Origin: Pseudomonadota bacterium
GTDB lineage: Bacteria; Pseudomonadota; Gammaproteobacteria; Burkholderiales; Ferrovaceae
Assembly (NCBI GenBank): GCA_021811145.1
Contig: JAJZPN010000008.1
Location: forward strand, 1 to 64,000
Direction: 5' to 3'
Length of the DNA stretch: 64,000 nucleotides
Positions 30,264-40,475 of the stretch are shown piece after piece. Made by a program: the position numbers and the translations under genes. Below the pieces are notes generated by a model. The model ran no database searches and was not told the DNA's origin. It was given only the letters and a program-made list of their open reading frames with translations. The first letter of the stretch is position 1. The number at the start of each line of letters is the position of its first letter.

Positions 30264-31404
30264 TGAGAAACAAGCTGATTAAATCGTTTAAAAAATGACG
30301 ACCTAGTTCTGTGGGAATCAAATGATTTTCTTTAATCCTGATAAATTGTTTTTCTTCAGCTAATGATAAAGTAGATTGAATTGAGTCAATCGATAATCCT
30401 GTTCTTTCTTCAAAGAGAGATAAAGCAAATCCTTCATTTAATCTTAAGGCGTTCATCATGAATTCAAAGGGAATACTCTCAGGATCCACCACATGGGTTT
30501 CTTCAATGTCTTCTTGCTGATCAATCAAATTTAAATAATTAGTAGGATGTTTTATTTTTGCTGTTCGGATAACTTTATCGGGAAAGGAAATCTTGCCATG
30601 TGCACCGGGACCAATACCCACATAATCACCAAACATCCAATAATTTAAGTTATGTTGTGAGCATTTTCCCTGTTGGGCATAAGCCGATACTTCATAGTGA
30701 TTAAAATGATGCTCTTTTAATAAAGAGTAGATATCGTTTTCAAGAGCAGCAATATGGTCTTGCTCAGGTAGTACTGGAGGAAATTTATAAAAGTAAGTAT
30801 TGGGTTCAATAGTTAACTGATAAAAAGAGATATGATCAGGTTGGAAACGTAACAACGCAATCAAGTCATCTAATGCCTCCTGATGAGTTTGATTAGGTAA
30901 GCCATACATCAAATCACAATTTAAATTATCAAAAATCGCTCTTGCTTGAGATATAGCAAATAAAGCCTGCTCTCGATCATGAATTCGTCCAATTACTTTT
31001 AATAGACGATTATTTAATGATTGAATACCCAAAGACAGACGATTAATCCCCGCCTCTTTAAAACCTAAAAACTTATCTGTCTCAAAGGTGCCTGGGTTAG
31101 CTTCAAGAGTAATTTCAGCCCCGGGAATGAGCGTAATCAAACTACGAATACCACTGATCAATCGATCAAATGATTCAGGCGCTAAAACACTAGGAGTTCC
31201 ACCACCAATAAATATTGATCGAATAGGTCTACCCCATATACGTGGAAGCTGATACTGAAAATCTGTTAACAATGCATCGATAAATAGTGATTCATTTATT
31301 TCTGACTTTATTTCATGAGAATTAAAGTCACAGTAAGGACATTTTTTTATACACCAAGGAACATGGATATACAAAGATAAGGGAGGAAGTACTGTTAAGG
31401 CCAT
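30256..31404 (-). CDS. hemW: Haem chaperone HemW (radical-SAM family)
   Basis: HemW is a radical-SAM protein related to coproporphyrinogen dehydrogenase HemN but thought to insert haem into respiratory enzymes. I place the start at the ATG at 31404, one base after rdgB, giving 382 residues; an upstream extension inside rdgB lacks support. The cluster motif C-x3-C-x2-C is in HVPWCIKKCPYCDFNS. The HNxxYW motif (QHNLNYWMFGDYVGIGPGAH) marks HemW. Canonical HemN enzymes carry a fourth nearby cysteine that is absent here. Confidence 0.92.
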   Translation of the reverse strand: MALTVLPPLSLYIHVPWCIKKCPYCDFNSHEIKSEINESLFIDALLTDFQYQLPRIWGRPIRSIFIGGGTPSVLAPESFDRLISGIRSLITLIPGAEITLEANPGTFETDKFLGFKEAGINRLSLGIQSLNNRLLKVIGRIHDREQALFAISQARAIFDNLNCDLMYGLPNQTHQEALDDLIALLRFQPDHISFYQLTIEPNTYFYKFPPVLPEQDHIAALENDIYSLLKEHHFNHYEVSAYAQQGKCSQHNLNYWMFGDYVGIGPGAHGKISFPDKVIRTAKIKHPTNYLNLIDQQEDIEETHVVDPESIPFEFMMNALRLNEGFALSLFEERTGLSIDSIQSTLSLAEEKQFIRIKENHLIPTELGRHFLNDLISLFLND

Positions 31405-31405
31405 A

Positions 31406-32011
31406 TTAATTATTGAAATACGAGTCTTTTTGTAACGCTTGAATAATACCGTTGAGAGCCTTAGCACGATGGCTGAGTTGGTTTTTTTCAGCCAGGCTTA
31501 GTTGTGCAGCTGTTTTATTTAATTCAGGTATAAAAAACAAAGGATCGTAACCAAAACCATTGCCACCGGACTGGCTATTAGCTATCTCACCATACCATTT
31601 ACCAATGCTGATAATAGGATCAGGATCAAATTCATGGCGAATTAAAACAACGCAACAGTTGAAGTAAGCTTTGCGGTGAGACACATTTTGCAGAAGATCT
31701 AATAGTTTTTGATTGTTTTTTTCATCTGATTTATCCAGTCCCGCAAAGCGCGCAGATAAAATCCCTGGCGCCCCCATTAAGTGATCAACACATAATCCCG
31801 AATCATCCGCAAGCGCGGGGTAACCGGTTAAACGGGATACGTGTCTTGCTTTATGTAAGGCATTTTCAATAAAAGTAGCAAAAGGTTCCTCCGGTTCAGA
31901 TAACGATAAATCACCTGCTCCCACGACATCTAACTGAAATGGCTCTAGCAGAGTGCGGATTTCCAACAACTTTCCTTGATTATGACTTGCAATAACAATT
32001 TTTTTAGTCAT
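31406..32011 (-). CDS. rdgB: dITP/XTP pyrophosphatase
   Basis: RdgB/HAM1 hydrolyses non-canonical purine nucleotides such as dITP and XTP, keeping them out of DNA and RNA. The 201-residue protein has the N-terminal IVIASHNQGKLLEI, TYPALADDSGL-type core (GYPALADDSGLCVDHL), GGNGFGYDPLFFIPE and LSHRAKAL motifs. It sits one base before rph and one base ahead of hemW, in the common rph-rdgB-hemW order. Confidence 0.96.
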   Translation of the reverse strand: MTKKIVIASHNQGKLLEIRTLLEPFQLDVVGAGDLSLSEPEEPFATFIENALHKARHVSRLTGYPALADDSGLCVDHLMGAPGILSARFAGLDKSDEKNNQKLLDLLQNVSHRKAYFNCCVVLIRHEFDPDPIISIGKWYGEIANSQSGGNGFGYDPLFFIPELNKTAAQLSLAEKNQLSHRAKALNGIIQALQKDSYFNN

Positions 32012-32012
32012 G

Positions 32013-32729
32013 TTAGTCTGCTAACACTTGCTTTTGTAATTCAATAAGCTGACGACAACCTAACTCCGCTAACTCCAATAAACTCTGTAAGCTATCTCGT
32101 GAAAAAGGTTCACCCTCTGCGGTACCCTGTAACTCAATAAAGCGACCGTCCTCTGTCATTACAACATTCATATCCGTATCACAAGCTGAATCTTCTTCAT
32201 AATCGAGATCTAGGACCGGTGCCCCTTTGTAGACACCAACAGAAATCGCAGCAACAGGCTGAATGATTGGGTTGCTTGCAAGCATTCCTTGTCTCATTAA
32301 TTTATTTACCGCATCATGAAGAGCCACATAAGCGCCTGTAATGCTTGCTGTTCTAGTTCCCCCATCAGCTTGAATTACATCACAGTCCAAATGAATTGTA
32401 CGCTCTCCTAATAAACCCAAATTCACCACAGCGCGCAGCGAGCGTCCAATTAAACGCTGAATTTCCTGAGTTCTACCAGACTGTTTCCCTGATACTGACT
32501 CTCTTTGCATTCTGGTGTGTGTAGAGCGAGGTAGCATGCCGTATTCTGCTGTAAGCCAACCTTGATTTTTTCCCTTCAAAAAGGAGGGAACTTTCTCTTC
32601 AATACTGGCTGTACATAACACCTTGGTAAAGCCAAACTCCGTCATAACCGCTCCTTCAGCGTAACGTGTGGCTTGTCGGGTAAATTTAATTTCTCTTAAT
32701 TGTTGAGCTTGTCGTTGACTTGGTCTCAT
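32013..32729 (-). CDS. rph: Ribonuclease PH
   Basis: RNase PH is a phosphorolytic 3'-5' exoribonuclease that trims tRNA precursors. I choose the ATG at 32729 (MRPSQRQ), the family's standard N-terminus, giving 238 residues; an ORF extension of ten codons upstream is unlikely. The core contains [43 protein letters not shown] and the [19 protein letters not shown] block with its metal-binding aspartates. No frameshift near the C-terminus, unlike some E. coli K-12 strains. It is divergent from yicC. Confidence 0.95.
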   Translation of the reverse strand: MRPSQRQAQQLREIKFTRQATRYAEGAVMTEFGFTKVLCTASIEEKVPSFLKGKNQGWLTAEYGMLPRSTHTRMQRESVSGKQSGRTQEIQRLIGRSLRAVVNLGLLGERTIHLDCDVIQADGGTRTASITGAYVALHDAVNKLMRQGMLASNPIIQPVAAISVGVYKGAPVLDLDYEEDSACDTDMNVVMTEDGRFIELQGTAEGEPFSRDSLQSLLELAELGCRQLIELQKQVLAD

Positions 32730-32781
32730 AATTGTTCCTAAGTGAGTTATCATAGACACATTAATTATTATGCAAAAAAAT

Positions 32782-33657
32782 ATGGCTATATCCTTACATA
32801 GTATGACTGGTTTTGCATCGGAAATCAGAGATTTACCCTATGGTACTCTGTCTATCGATATTAAATCCGTTAATCATCGTTTTTTAGATATTCAAGTGAG
32901 ATTACCAGATAGCTTAAGAAGCCTGGAATCATTATTTAGAGAACACATCAGTAAATCCTTACAACGAGGAAAAATAGACTGCCGTATAGACTTAAGATTA
33001 AGGGATCAATCCACCAATCTGTCTTTACTAAATACATCAGCACTTGAACAATTACGAAGCGCCAGCGCCGTAGTCCAAGAAGTATTTGTAGATGCTACTC
33101 CATTATCTGTGGCTGACGTTCTGAAATGGCCGGGTGTTTTTCAGGTGGATAGCTTAACTGCTGAAAAAGTAGAACATGATGCACTTTCCCTATTAACACA
33201 GCTACTAGCCGATTTGAATGAATCCAGAAAAAGAGAAGGGGCTAAACTTGCCACTTACCTTATTGAACGTATCCATGCTATTCAATCCATCGTGAATACT
33301 CTCACTCCAGAAGTACCTAATTTTGTAAAACAATTTGAAGAGAGATTAAAATTACGTTTTCAAGAAGCGTTGGGTACTGAACATGAGGAGCGTATTTATC
33401 AAGAAATAGCTCTGATGGCTGCTAAAGTAGATATTGAAGAAGAAATCAGTAGGCTTAATCTTCATTTAGATGAAACGCTGAGGCTCATTGAAGCTGGGGG
33501 GGTTACCGGGAAAAAACTTGATTTTCTGATGCAAGAGCTCAATCGCGAAGCCAATACATTAGGCTCAAAAGCCATTGTGAATAAATTGTCCAGTGGTGCT
33601 CTTGAAATGAAAATTCTTATCGAACAAATGCGCGAACAAATACAGAATATAGAATGA
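32782..33657 (+). CDS. yicC: YicC-family endoribonuclease
   Basis: YicC/YloC proteins are small endoribonucleases linked to RNA decay and stationary-phase survival. The start is uncertain; I use the ATG at 32782 ([13 protein letters not shown], 291 residues), but 32770 upstream is in frame. The N-terminal SMTGFASE and [17 protein letters not shown] are diagnostic, as is the C-terminal DUF1732 region [26 protein letters not shown]. It overlaps gmk by four bases. The link to gmk, rpoZ and spoT suggests co-expression with nucleotide and stringent-response functions. Confidence 0.92.
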   Translation: MAISLHSMTGFASEIRDLPYGTLSIDIKSVNHRFLDIQVRLPDSLRSLESLFREHISKSLQRGKIDCRIDLRLRDQSTNLSLLNTSALEQLRSASAVVQEVFVDATPLSVADVLKWPGVFQVDSLTAEKVEHDALSLLTQLLADLNESRKREGAKLATYLIERIHAIQSIVNTLTPEVPNFVKQFEERLKLRFQEALGTEHEERIYQEIALMAAKVDIEEEISRLNLHLDETLRLIEAGGVTGKKLDFLMQELNREANTLGSKAIVNKLSSGALEMKILIEQMREQIQNIE

Positions 33658-34259
33658 CAGGCCAAATTTTTATCGTTTCAGCTCCCTCAGGCGCTGGTAA
33701 ATCAAGTTTAGTAAATGCATTAATCAAAGAAGAGGCGAGTGTATGCCTATCTATCTCTCATACCACACGCCTACCAAGACCTGGTGAAGAAAATGGCAAA
33801 GAATATTTCTTTGTCACTCGGGAGAGCTTTAACCAACTGGTTCAAGACAACGTATTCCTAGAATACGCTGAAGTTTATGGCAACTTTTATGGCACTTCAG
33901 CACAAACCATTCGTGATCAATTGGCACAGAATAAAGACGTGATGCTTGAGATTGATTGGCAAGGTGCTCGCCAAGTGAAAAAAATATTCCCCGATGCAAT
34001 TAGTATTTTTGTTCTGCCTCCATCGATTGAAACACTAAAACATCGCTTAATCGGACGAGGGAAAGACAGTGAAGAAGTGATAAATCAACGGCTTGAAGCT
34101 GCAAAAGACGACATAAGTCATGAAGCAGAGTTTGATTATGCTATTATTAATGAAGACTTTAATACAGCTTTAGAAGATTTAAAGGCGATTGTACGCAGTC
34201 AAAAATGCCGTAGAGATCGTCAGTACCCTAACTACATGAATTTATTTGCATTGCGCTAA
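33654..34259 (+). CDS. gmk: Guanylate kinase
   Basis: Gmk converts GMP to GDP. The 201-residue enzyme has the P-loop [15 protein letters not shown], the GMP-binding [19 protein letters not shown] and the [13 protein letters not shown] segment, [13 protein letters not shown] and the lid [15 protein letters not shown]. It is coupled to yicC and lies 11 bases before rpoZ, the widespread gmk-rpoZ-spoT order. Confidence 0.97.
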   Translation: MTGQIFIVSAPSGAGKSSLVNALIKEEASVCLSISHTTRLPRPGEENGKEYFFVTRESFNQLVQDNVFLEYAEVYGNFYGTSAQTIRDQLAQNKDVMLEIDWQGARQVKKIFPDAISIFVLPPSIETLKHRLIGRGKDSEEVINQRLEAAKDDISHEAEFDYAIINEDFNTALEDLKAIVRSQKCRRDRQYPNYMNLFALR

Positions 34260-34270
34260 GAGGTTTAATT

Positions 34271-34483
34271 ATGGCAAGAATTACTATTGAAGATGCTCTA
34301 GAGAGTATCCCTAATCGTTTTGAATTAACGCTGGCAGCCACCTTCAGAGCAAGACAAGTTGCTTCAGGCTCAACACCCAATGTTGATCCCAACAAAGATA
34401 AACCAACGGTTATTGCGTTACGGGAAATCGCTGCGGGCAAAATAGGTCTAGATATTTTAAATAAACCTAACAGTAATAATTAA
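34271..34483 (+). CDS. rpoZ: RNA polymerase omega subunit
   Basis: Omega chaperones the beta-prime subunit and forms part of the ppGpp site on RNA polymerase. The 70-residue protein has [19 protein letters not shown], the [11 protein letters not shown] region and a short [14 protein letters not shown] helix, all typical. It lies four bases before the ppGpp synthetase/hydrolase gene. Confidence 0.95.
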   Translation: MARITIEDALESIPNRFELTLAATFRARQVASGSTPNVDPNKDKPTVIALREIAAGKIGLDILNKPNSNN

Positions 34484-34487
34484 TGAA

Positions 34488-36626
34488 GTGCCCACTACTG
34501 CTCAAGCTGAAATAATCACTGAGGTTACTTCTACACCTCTAATTAATCTTGCAGCCAACTATCTTCGGCCCGAAGATCTTGAGCAGTTACAACTTGCCTT
34601 TAATTTAGCGGATAAAGCACATACTGGCCAAATCAGAAAAAGTGGTGAGCCTTACATTACTCACCCTCTCTCTGTAGCAAGTATTTTGGCAGAATGGCAT
34701 TTGGATGTTCAAGCACTCATTGCCGCCCTCTTACATGATACGGTTGAAGACACAGCCACTACCTCTACTGAAATTTCAGATAAGTTTGGTAAATCTGTTG
34801 CTGACTTAGTTGATGGTGTCAGTAAATTAGACCGTATTGAGTCGCAAACAGAACAACAAGCCCAGGCAGAGAATTTCAGAAAAATGTTGCTTGCAATGGC
34901 GCGTGATGTACGTGTCATTCTTATTAAGCTTGCTGATAGATTGCACAACATGCGCACTCTAGGTGCCATGAAAGAAACCAAACAGCGACGTATAGCCCGT
35001 GAAACATTGGATATTTATGGTCCTATTGCCAACCGTTTAGGACTTCACGCCGTGTATCAAGAAATGCAGGATCTGTGTTTCTTTTATCTATTTCCTAATC
35101 GTTATCAAGTGTTATCAAAAGCTGTTAAAGCCGCCAGAGGAAACCGTAGAGAAGTGGTGAGCAAAATACTCACTTCTATTACCCAACGACTTGAACAATT
35201 TGGTATAGATGCGGTGGTAACAGGCAGAGAAAAAAACATTTATAGTATTTACAAGAAAATGATAGGTAAATCCTTGTCTTTTTCTGAGGTACTGGATATT
35301 TATGGTTTTAGGATACTGGTTAAAGACATTCAGTCCTGTTATCTCACTCTAGGTGCGTTACATACTCTTTTTAAACCCATTCCAGGCAAATTTAAAGACT
35401 ATATTGCTATTCCCAAAGCCAACGGCTACCAATCTTTACATACTACCTTGTTTGGTCCCTATGGCACGCCTATCGAGTTACAAATTCGTACTTCAGATAT
35501 GCATAAAATTGCCGAATCTGGAGTCGCATCACACTGGCTTTACAAGTCAACCGAAACTCCTTTGACTGATGTTCAACAAAAAACCCATCAATGGCTTCAA
35601 TCGCTATTAGAAATGCAAACTGAAAGTGGCGATGCCGTTGAGTTTTTAGAACATCTTAAAGTTGATCTCTTTCCAGACCAGGTATATGTATTTACACCTA
35701 AAGGAAATATTAAGTCTCTACCTAAGGGAGCGACACCCGTTGACTTTGCTTATGACGTACATACGGATATTGGTAACCGTTGTGTTGCTGCGAAAATCAA
35801 TAATGAATTGGCGCCATTACGTACCACTCTGGCCAATGGCGACAGAGTAGAAATTATTACCGCAGATAATGCAGCTCCTAATCCAGCTTGGCTTAACTAT
35901 GTTGTCAGTGCTAAGGCACGCTCAAAGATCCGTCATTATTTACGTACCATGCTACTTGATGAATCCATTGAACTTGGTCGTCGATTACTGAATCAGGCTT
36001 TGCGTGCACTGAAAATTAACCCCAGTGACATTAGCGATACACAATGGGAGTCATTTCTTAAACGCGATCGCTGTAAAACACAACAGGATGTATTAACAGA
36101 AATCGGCCTGGGTAAACGGTTGAATATTGTTGTTGCTAAGGGTCTCCTCTCTAATACTGATAAAGACAATAATGAACGCCCAGGTTCTATTACTATTCGT
36201 GGTAGTGAAGGGATTGCTGTTCAGTTTGCTCACTGCTGCAGACCGATCCCAGGGGATCCTATTACAGGTATTATTAAAAAAGGACAGGGCTTACTCATTC
36301 ATACCCAAGATTGTCGAGCGATTAAACAGTATCGTAGCGATCCTGATAAATGGGTGGATGTGGAATGGGAAAACAACACTGGAAAACTCTTTGACGTAGA
36401 GATTAAACTGATGGCCGTTAATCGTCGCGGAGTATTAGCAACTGTTGCTGCGGCTATTGCTGAAGCGCAGTCAAATATTGACAGTGTATCCATTAATAAA
36501 CCAGATGGAACTTACTCGGAAATCAACTTTACTGTTCAAGTGACTGATACCAGTCATCTGGCCTCTTTATTTCAGCATTTGCGTGATATTCCAGAAGTGG
36601 TCAGAATTACTCGTGTTCAAAATTAA
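34488..36626 (+). CDS. spoT: Bifunctional (p)ppGpp synthetase/hydrolase, SpoT type
   Basis: RelA/SpoT-family enzyme of 712 residues controlling the alarmone ppGpp. Domains in order are the HD hydrolase with its intact [10 protein letters not shown] metal motif (about residues 70-90), the synthetase with [34 protein letters not shown] and [16 protein letters not shown] (about 235-345), TGS ([27 protein letters not shown]), a helical/CC region ([10 protein letters not shown]) and a C-terminal ACT domain ([17 protein letters not shown]). The intact HD motif and the basic KFKD loop fit a bifunctional SpoT rather than RelA. The start is a GTG at 34488, four bases after rpoZ. No second RelA/SpoT gene occurs in the window. 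Confidence 0.96.
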   Translation: MPTTAQAEIITEVTSTPLINLAANYLRPEDLEQLQLAFNLADKAHTGQIRKSGEPYITHPLSVASILAEWHLDVQALIAALLHDTVEDTATTSTEISDKFGKSVADLVDGVSKLDRIESQTEQQAQAENFRKMLLAMARDVRVILIKLADRLHNMRTLGAMKETKQRRIARETLDIYGPIANRLGLHAVYQEMQDLCFFYLFPNRYQVLSKAVKAARGNRREVVSKILTSITQRLEQFGIDAVVTGREKNIYSIYKKMIGKSLSFSEVLDIYGFRILVKDIQSCYLTLGALHTLFKPIPGKFKDYIAIPKANGYQSLHTTLFGPYGTPIELQIRTSDMHKIAESGVASHWLYKSTETPLTDVQQKTHQWLQSLLEMQTESGDAVEFLEHLKVDLFPDQVYVFTPKGNIKSLPKGATPVDFAYDVHTDIGNRCVAAKINNELAPLRTTLANGDRVEIITADNAAPNPAWLNYVVSAKARSKIRHYLRTMLLDESIELGRRLLNQALRALKINPSDISDTQWESFLKRDRCKTQQDVLTEIGLGKRLNIVVAKGLLSNTDKDNNERPGSITIRGSEGIAVQFAHCCRPIPGDPITGIIKKGQGLLIHTQDCRAIKQYRSDPDKWVDVEWENNTGKLFDVEIKLMAVNRRGVLATVAAAIAEAQSNIDSVSINKPDGTYSEINFTVQVTDTSHLASLFQHLRDIPEVVRITRVQN

Positions 36627-36640
36627 TTTCAGGAAAAACC

Positions 36641-37021
36641 ATGACTAAAAGTATCATTAGTACCCCACATGCTCCTGCCGCAATTGGCACCTACTCTCAA
36701 GCCGTTCGCTGTGGCGACACCGTCTATCTGTCAGGCCAAATTGGGCTTGATCCCAAAACCATGTTGCTTGCAGAAGGAATTGATAATCAGATCATTCAGG
36801 TACTCAATAATTTAAAAGCCGTGGCAGAAGCGGCGGGTGGTACTATGAATGACTTTGTTAGACTGACTGTATACCTCACAGATTTAGCTCATTTTGCTAA
36901 AGTAAATGATTATATGTCTCAGTATTTTACTCAACCTTACCCAGCACGAGCAGCAGTGGGGATCGCCTCACTACCACGGCAAGCGCTCGTAGAAATTGAT
37001 GGAATAATGGTTATCGGTTAA
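36641..37021 (+). CDS. ridA: RidA-family enamine/imine deaminase
   Basis: RidA hydrolyses reactive 2-aminoacrylate and related enamines made by PLP enzymes. The 126-residue protein has [39 protein letters not shown] and the substrate-binding Arg and Glu in [20 protein letters not shown]. It lies between spoT and recG, an arrangement common in Proteobacteria. A GGAAAAACC stretch precedes the ATG, a weak ribosome site. Confidence 0.95.
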   Translation: MTKSIISTPHAPAAIGTYSQAVRCGDTVYLSGQIGLDPKTMLLAEGIDNQIIQVLNNLKAVAEAAGGTMNDFVRLTVYLTDLAHFAKVNDYMSQYFTQPYPARAAVGIASLPRQALVEIDGIMVIG

Positions 37022-37024
37022 AGC

Positions 37025-39076
37025 ATGACAGATCAGTTAGTTGATCTCAAACTGAATGAAAAAACCATCAAGCTGTTAAATAAGCTTGGTATTTCTAGAG
37101 TTACTGATCTTATATTACATTTTCCTTATCGCTATAGCGATGAAACTAAAATTACTTTAATTCAAGATATTCCAATTAATGAGGAGTGTCTTATTGAAGG
37201 AGAAGTCATCGCCAGTGAGGTACTATACCGTCCGCGCAAAATGCTAATCATCAAAGTTCAAGATACGAGTGGTGTCATAACCTGTCGTTTTTTGAACTTT
37301 TATGGCAGTCAAGTCAGTCAACTCGCAAAGGGAAAACGTTTTCGTTTTTTTGGTGAAGCCAAAGTGGGTTACACCGGTTTGGAGATGATTCATCCAAAAT
37401 ATCACGTAGCCAGTCCTCTTAAAGAGTTATCCTCTACGCTTACCCCAGTTTACCCCACTGTGGCTGGATTAACGCAGCCGACCATTAAAAAGGCCATTGA
37501 TCTTGCTGTGAAATATCTACCACTGGAAGATACTTTACCAGAATCCGTGGTCCATAAATTACATTTACCTCACTTTATAGAAGCTGTAAAAACACTACAT
37601 TACCCAGAACCTAAAGTTGATATTCAAGCGCTGAGCAATAAAACTCACCGAGCGTGGCAGAGGATTGTCTTTGATGAACTATTGGCGCAACAAATCTCTA
37701 CACGCATTAATTATCACAAAAGAGAAAAAAGACTAGCACCACGCTTAACAGGGAATAAGAATCTTTTAAATGATTTTATTAATCATCTCAGTTTCACGTT
37801 AACTGCGGCACAAGTGAAAGTACTACAAGAGATCGCCTCTGATCTCAAACGCCCTTATCCCATGCATCGTTTATTGCAAGGCGATGTAGGTAGTGGAAAA
37901 ACAATTGTGGCCACCATCAGTTGTTTACATACAATTTATTCAGGTTTTCAGGCGGCACTCATGGCTCCTACTGAAATTCTCGCTGAACAACACTTTATTA
38001 AAATTGAGAGATGGCTTAATCCACTTGGTATTCGTACACAATGGTTAACTGGGAGTATGAAGAAAAAAGAAAAAGATATCGCTCACCAAAAAATCAAGAA
38101 TCACGAAGTGGATCTCATTATTGGCACTCATGCACTCATACAACAGGAAGTTGAATTTTCTAAACTAGGCCTTGCTGTTATTGATGAGCAACATCGATTT
38201 GGTGTAGAACAACGACTTGCTCTACGTCTTAAAGCCACAGAAAACAAGAGTCTTGAACCGCATTTGTTAATGATGACAGCAACCCCCATACCAAGAACAT
38301 TAAGTATGAGTTATTTTGCAGATCTTGATGTATCCATCATCAATGAGCTCCCTCAGGGTCGTCAGCCGATTATTACAAAGCTCATTGATAGTCGTAGACG
38401 TGATGAGGTCATACAAAGAATAAGAGAGATTTGTTTATCTGGTAATCAAGCTTATTGGGTGTGTCCTTTAATCGAAGAATCAGAAACGCTACAACTTGAA
38501 ACGGCATTAGATACCTTTCACTATATTCAAAACCATTTTCCTGACCTACACGTTGGTCTAGTTCACGGCAAAATGGATCGTCTTGAAAAACAAGCCATTA
38601 TGGATTCATTTTACAAAAATGAAATCCATATTCTTGTGGCCACAACGGTCATTGAAGTGGGTGTTGATGTACCCAATGCCACAATGATCGTTATTGAGCA
38701 TGCTGAAAGAATGGGACTGGCACAACTGCACCAATTACGAGGCCGAGTGGGTAGAGGTGCTGATCAAAGTATGTGTATTTTGCTATATCACGGCCCCCTT
38801 AATGAGACCGCTAAAAAACGTCTTAAAATTATTTATGAGACTACCGACGGGTTTGAGCTTGCTAGGCAAGATTTACTCATTCGTGGTCCTGGTGAATTGT
38901 TGGGGGCTAAACAAAGTGGTGTACCCGGTTTTAGGTATGCGAGCCTCGAACAACATGAGGATTTATTGGCTCCAGTCCAACAAATTGCAGATGAAATGAT
39001 CAATGACTACCCTACAATGGCTGTAAATCATGTTTCACGCTGGTATAGTCAACCAAAAGATTATCTAAAAGCCTAG
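37025..39076 (+). CDS. recG: ATP-dependent DNA helicase RecG
   Basis: RecG remodels stalled replication forks and Holliday junctions. The 683-residue protein has an N-terminal wedge/OB domain (about residues 50-150) and two helicase lobes. Motifs are GDVGSGKTIVA (I), MAPTEILAEQHF (Ia), IDEQHRFG (II, DEQH), MMTATPIPRTL (III), ATTVIEVGVDVPNATMIVIEHAERMGLAQLHQLRGRVGRG (V/VI) and a C-terminal TGFELARQDLLIRGPGE-like wedge contact. It starts three bases after ridA and ends two before ubiA. Confidence 0.97.
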   Translation: MTDQLVDLKLNEKTIKLLNKLGISRVTDLILHFPYRYSDETKITLIQDIPINEECLIEGEVIASEVLYRPRKMLIIKVQDTSGVITCRFLNFYGSQVSQLAKGKRFRFFGEAKVGYTGLEMIHPKYHVASPLKELSSTLTPVYPTVAGLTQPTIKKAIDLAVKYLPLEDTLPESVVHKLHLPHFIEAVKTLHYPEPKVDIQALSNKTHRAWQRIVFDELLAQQISTRINYHKREKRLAPRLTGNKNLLNDFINHLSFTLTAAQVKVLQEIASDLKRPYPMHRLLQGDVGSGKTIVATISCLHTIYSGFQAALMAPTEILAEQHFIKIERWLNPLGIRTQWLTGSMKKKEKDIAHQKIKNHEVDLIIGTHALIQQEVEFSKLGLAVIDEQHRFGVEQRLALRLKATENKSLEPHLLMMTATPIPRTLSMSYFADLDVSIINELPQGRQPIITKLIDSRRRDEVIQRIREICLSGNQAYWVCPLIEESETLQLETALDTFHYIQNHFPDLHVGLVHGKMDRLEKQAIMDSFYKNEIHILVATTVIEVGVDVPNATMIVIEHAERMGLAQLHQLRGRVGRGADQSMCILLYHGPLNETAKKRLKIIYETTDGFELARQDLLIRGPGELLGAKQSGVPGFRYASLEQHEDLLAPVQQIADEMINDYPTMAVNHVSRWYSQPKDYLKA

Positions 39077-39078
39077 CT

Positions 39079-39930
39079 ATGAATTTTTCTAAATATATAC
39101 AATTAATGCGGCTCGATAAGCCTATTGGTATTTTGTTATTACTCTGGCCAACACTGTGGGCAGTATGGATTGCAAGTCAGGCGCGCCCAGGCATACATAT
39201 CCTACTGGTTTTTATTTTTGGCACTGTTCTCATGCGCTCTGCAGGATGTGTCATTAATGATATCGCAGATCGTAACTTTGATCGTCACGTTAAACGCACT
39301 GAACATAGACCTATTACAAGTGGTGCCGTATCTGTAAAAGAAGGGTTAGTATTAACTTTATTATTAAGTTTAGTTTCTTTCGCGCTTGTTTTGACTTGTA
39401 ATACTTTAACGATAGGTTTATCTGTGATTGCTGCTTTTCTTGCTGCCTCATACCCTTTTACTAAACGCTTCTTATCTATTCCACAGGCCTATCTAGGCAT
39501 TGCTTTTGGCTTTGGCATTCCCATGGCTTTTGCTGCTCAATTAAACTCCATCCCATCTGTTGCCTATGTATTACTGTTAGCTAATATATTTTGGGCTATT
39601 GCCTACGACACTGAATACGCGATGGTGGACCGTGATGATGATATTAAAATAGGCATTCATTCATCAGCTTTGTTGTTTGGCAGGTATGATGTGGGAGCTA
39701 TTATGTTGTGTTATCTGATGACCTTACTTTTATTAACTGTTGCGGGCTATCTTGTCCATTTTGGTTTGGTGTATTTTGCTTCATTAGCTCTCGCAGGCTT
39801 AATCGCTATTTACCACTATTTTTTAATTAGATCTCGAGATAGACAAAACTGCTTCAAAGCGTTTTTACACAACAATTGGTTTGGTGGAGTGGTCTTTGTA
39901 GGAATATGGCTTGAACTGGCTTTACATTAA
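39079..39930 (+). CDS. ubiA: 4-hydroxybenzoate octaprenyltransferase
   Basis: UbiA prenylates 4-hydroxybenzoate in ubiquinone synthesis, in the inner membrane. The 283-residue polytopic protein has both aspartate-rich motifs: NDIADRNFDRHVKRTEHRPI and DTEYAMVDRDDDIKIGIHSSA. The start MNFSKYIQLMRLDKPIGILLLLWPTLW is typical. It ends with a four-base overlap with the convergent outer-membrane protein gene. Chorismate lyase (ubiC) often lies beside ubiA but is absent here. Confidence 0.96.
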   Translation: MNFSKYIQLMRLDKPIGILLLLWPTLWAVWIASQARPGIHILLVFIFGTVLMRSAGCVINDIADRNFDRHVKRTEHRPITSGAVSVKEGLVLTLLLSLVSFALVLTCNTLTIGLSVIAAFLAASYPFTKRFLSIPQAYLGIAFGFGIPMAFAAQLNSIPSVAYVLLLANIFWAIAYDTEYAMVDRDDDIKIGIHSSALLFGRYDVGAIMLCYLMTLLLLTVAGYLVHFGLVYFASLALAGLIAIYHYFLIRSRDRQNCFKAFLHNNWFGGVVFVGIWLELALH

Positions 39931-40391
39931 AAACGATATTTGAGTCCAATAGTGAGTAAATCCAAACCATTATCACCGTTAATTCTATTGTATTTAAGTT
40001 GATAACGATCTAAATTGCCCTGTAGCAATAAATGGCTACCTAAATCATAACTGACACCTAAGCCCATTTGATCATAAGGCAGGATACCATCCATACTCAT
40101 AGATGACCCGTTACTAAGCCATGGACGATCCGGTGAGACCGTTCCTAGACGACCCAACATGTTCCATCTTTTACCTAAAGGAATAGATCCTTCACCACCA
40201 ATTAAATTAGGTCTATTACGCCCAGAAAACACACTATTCCCTGAGCCGCTATCAGTTCCGCCTAATATGGTGGTGTAGGGTAAGGCACTGATGCCAGAGA
40301 ACCAACCTTTCTCACCTTGAGCCAATACATTCACTGCCACAAGCAACAGGCTTATGGCTGCAACGTAATGTATTTTAGTACCCAGTTTCAT
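39927..40391 (-). CDS. Small predicted outer-membrane beta-barrel protein, unknown role
   Basis: I do not recognise this gene beyond its general class. From the ATG at 40391 the product has 154 residues; a TTG one codon upstream is also open. A signal peptide ends near VNVLA (about residue 23). The mature part alternates hydrophobic and polar residues in short strands (GKRWNMLGRLG, MGLGVSYDLGSHLLLQGNLDRYQLKYN, GLDLLTIGLKYRF) and ends in Phe, the signal for outer-membrane barrel insertion. At about 130 mature residues it could form a small eight-strand barrel like OmpA or PagP folds. It lies downstream of dacB, 84 bases away, and may share its transcript. Confidence 0.7.
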   Translation of the reverse strand: MKLGTKIHYVAAISLLLVAVNVLAQGEKGWFSGISALPYTTILGGTDSGSGNSVFSGRNRPNLIGGEGSIPLGKRWNMLGRLGTVSPDRPWLSNGSSMSMDGILPYDQMGLGVSYDLGSHLLLQGNLDRYQLKYNRINGDNGLDLLTIGLKYRF

Positions 40392-40412
40392 CAAAGTGGT
40401 CTCATTTATAGA

Positions 40413-40434
40413 GGAGATTTTAGAGGTAATCTCC
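40413..40434 (-). other. Hairpin in the leader of the small outer-membrane protein gene
   Basis: Perfect seven-base inverted repeat GGAGATT / AATCTCC with an eight-base loop, lying 22 bases upstream of the ATG at 40391 and 42 bases downstream of dacB. There is no T-run to make it a good terminator. As RNA it would fold in the leader of the small outer-membrane protein gene and could attenuate transcription or affect translation. Only the repeat itself is certain. Confidence 0.4.
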
Positions 40435-40475
40435 CATATTTAATTCTACGCTTTTAGAAAAATTTTTCAATTAAA

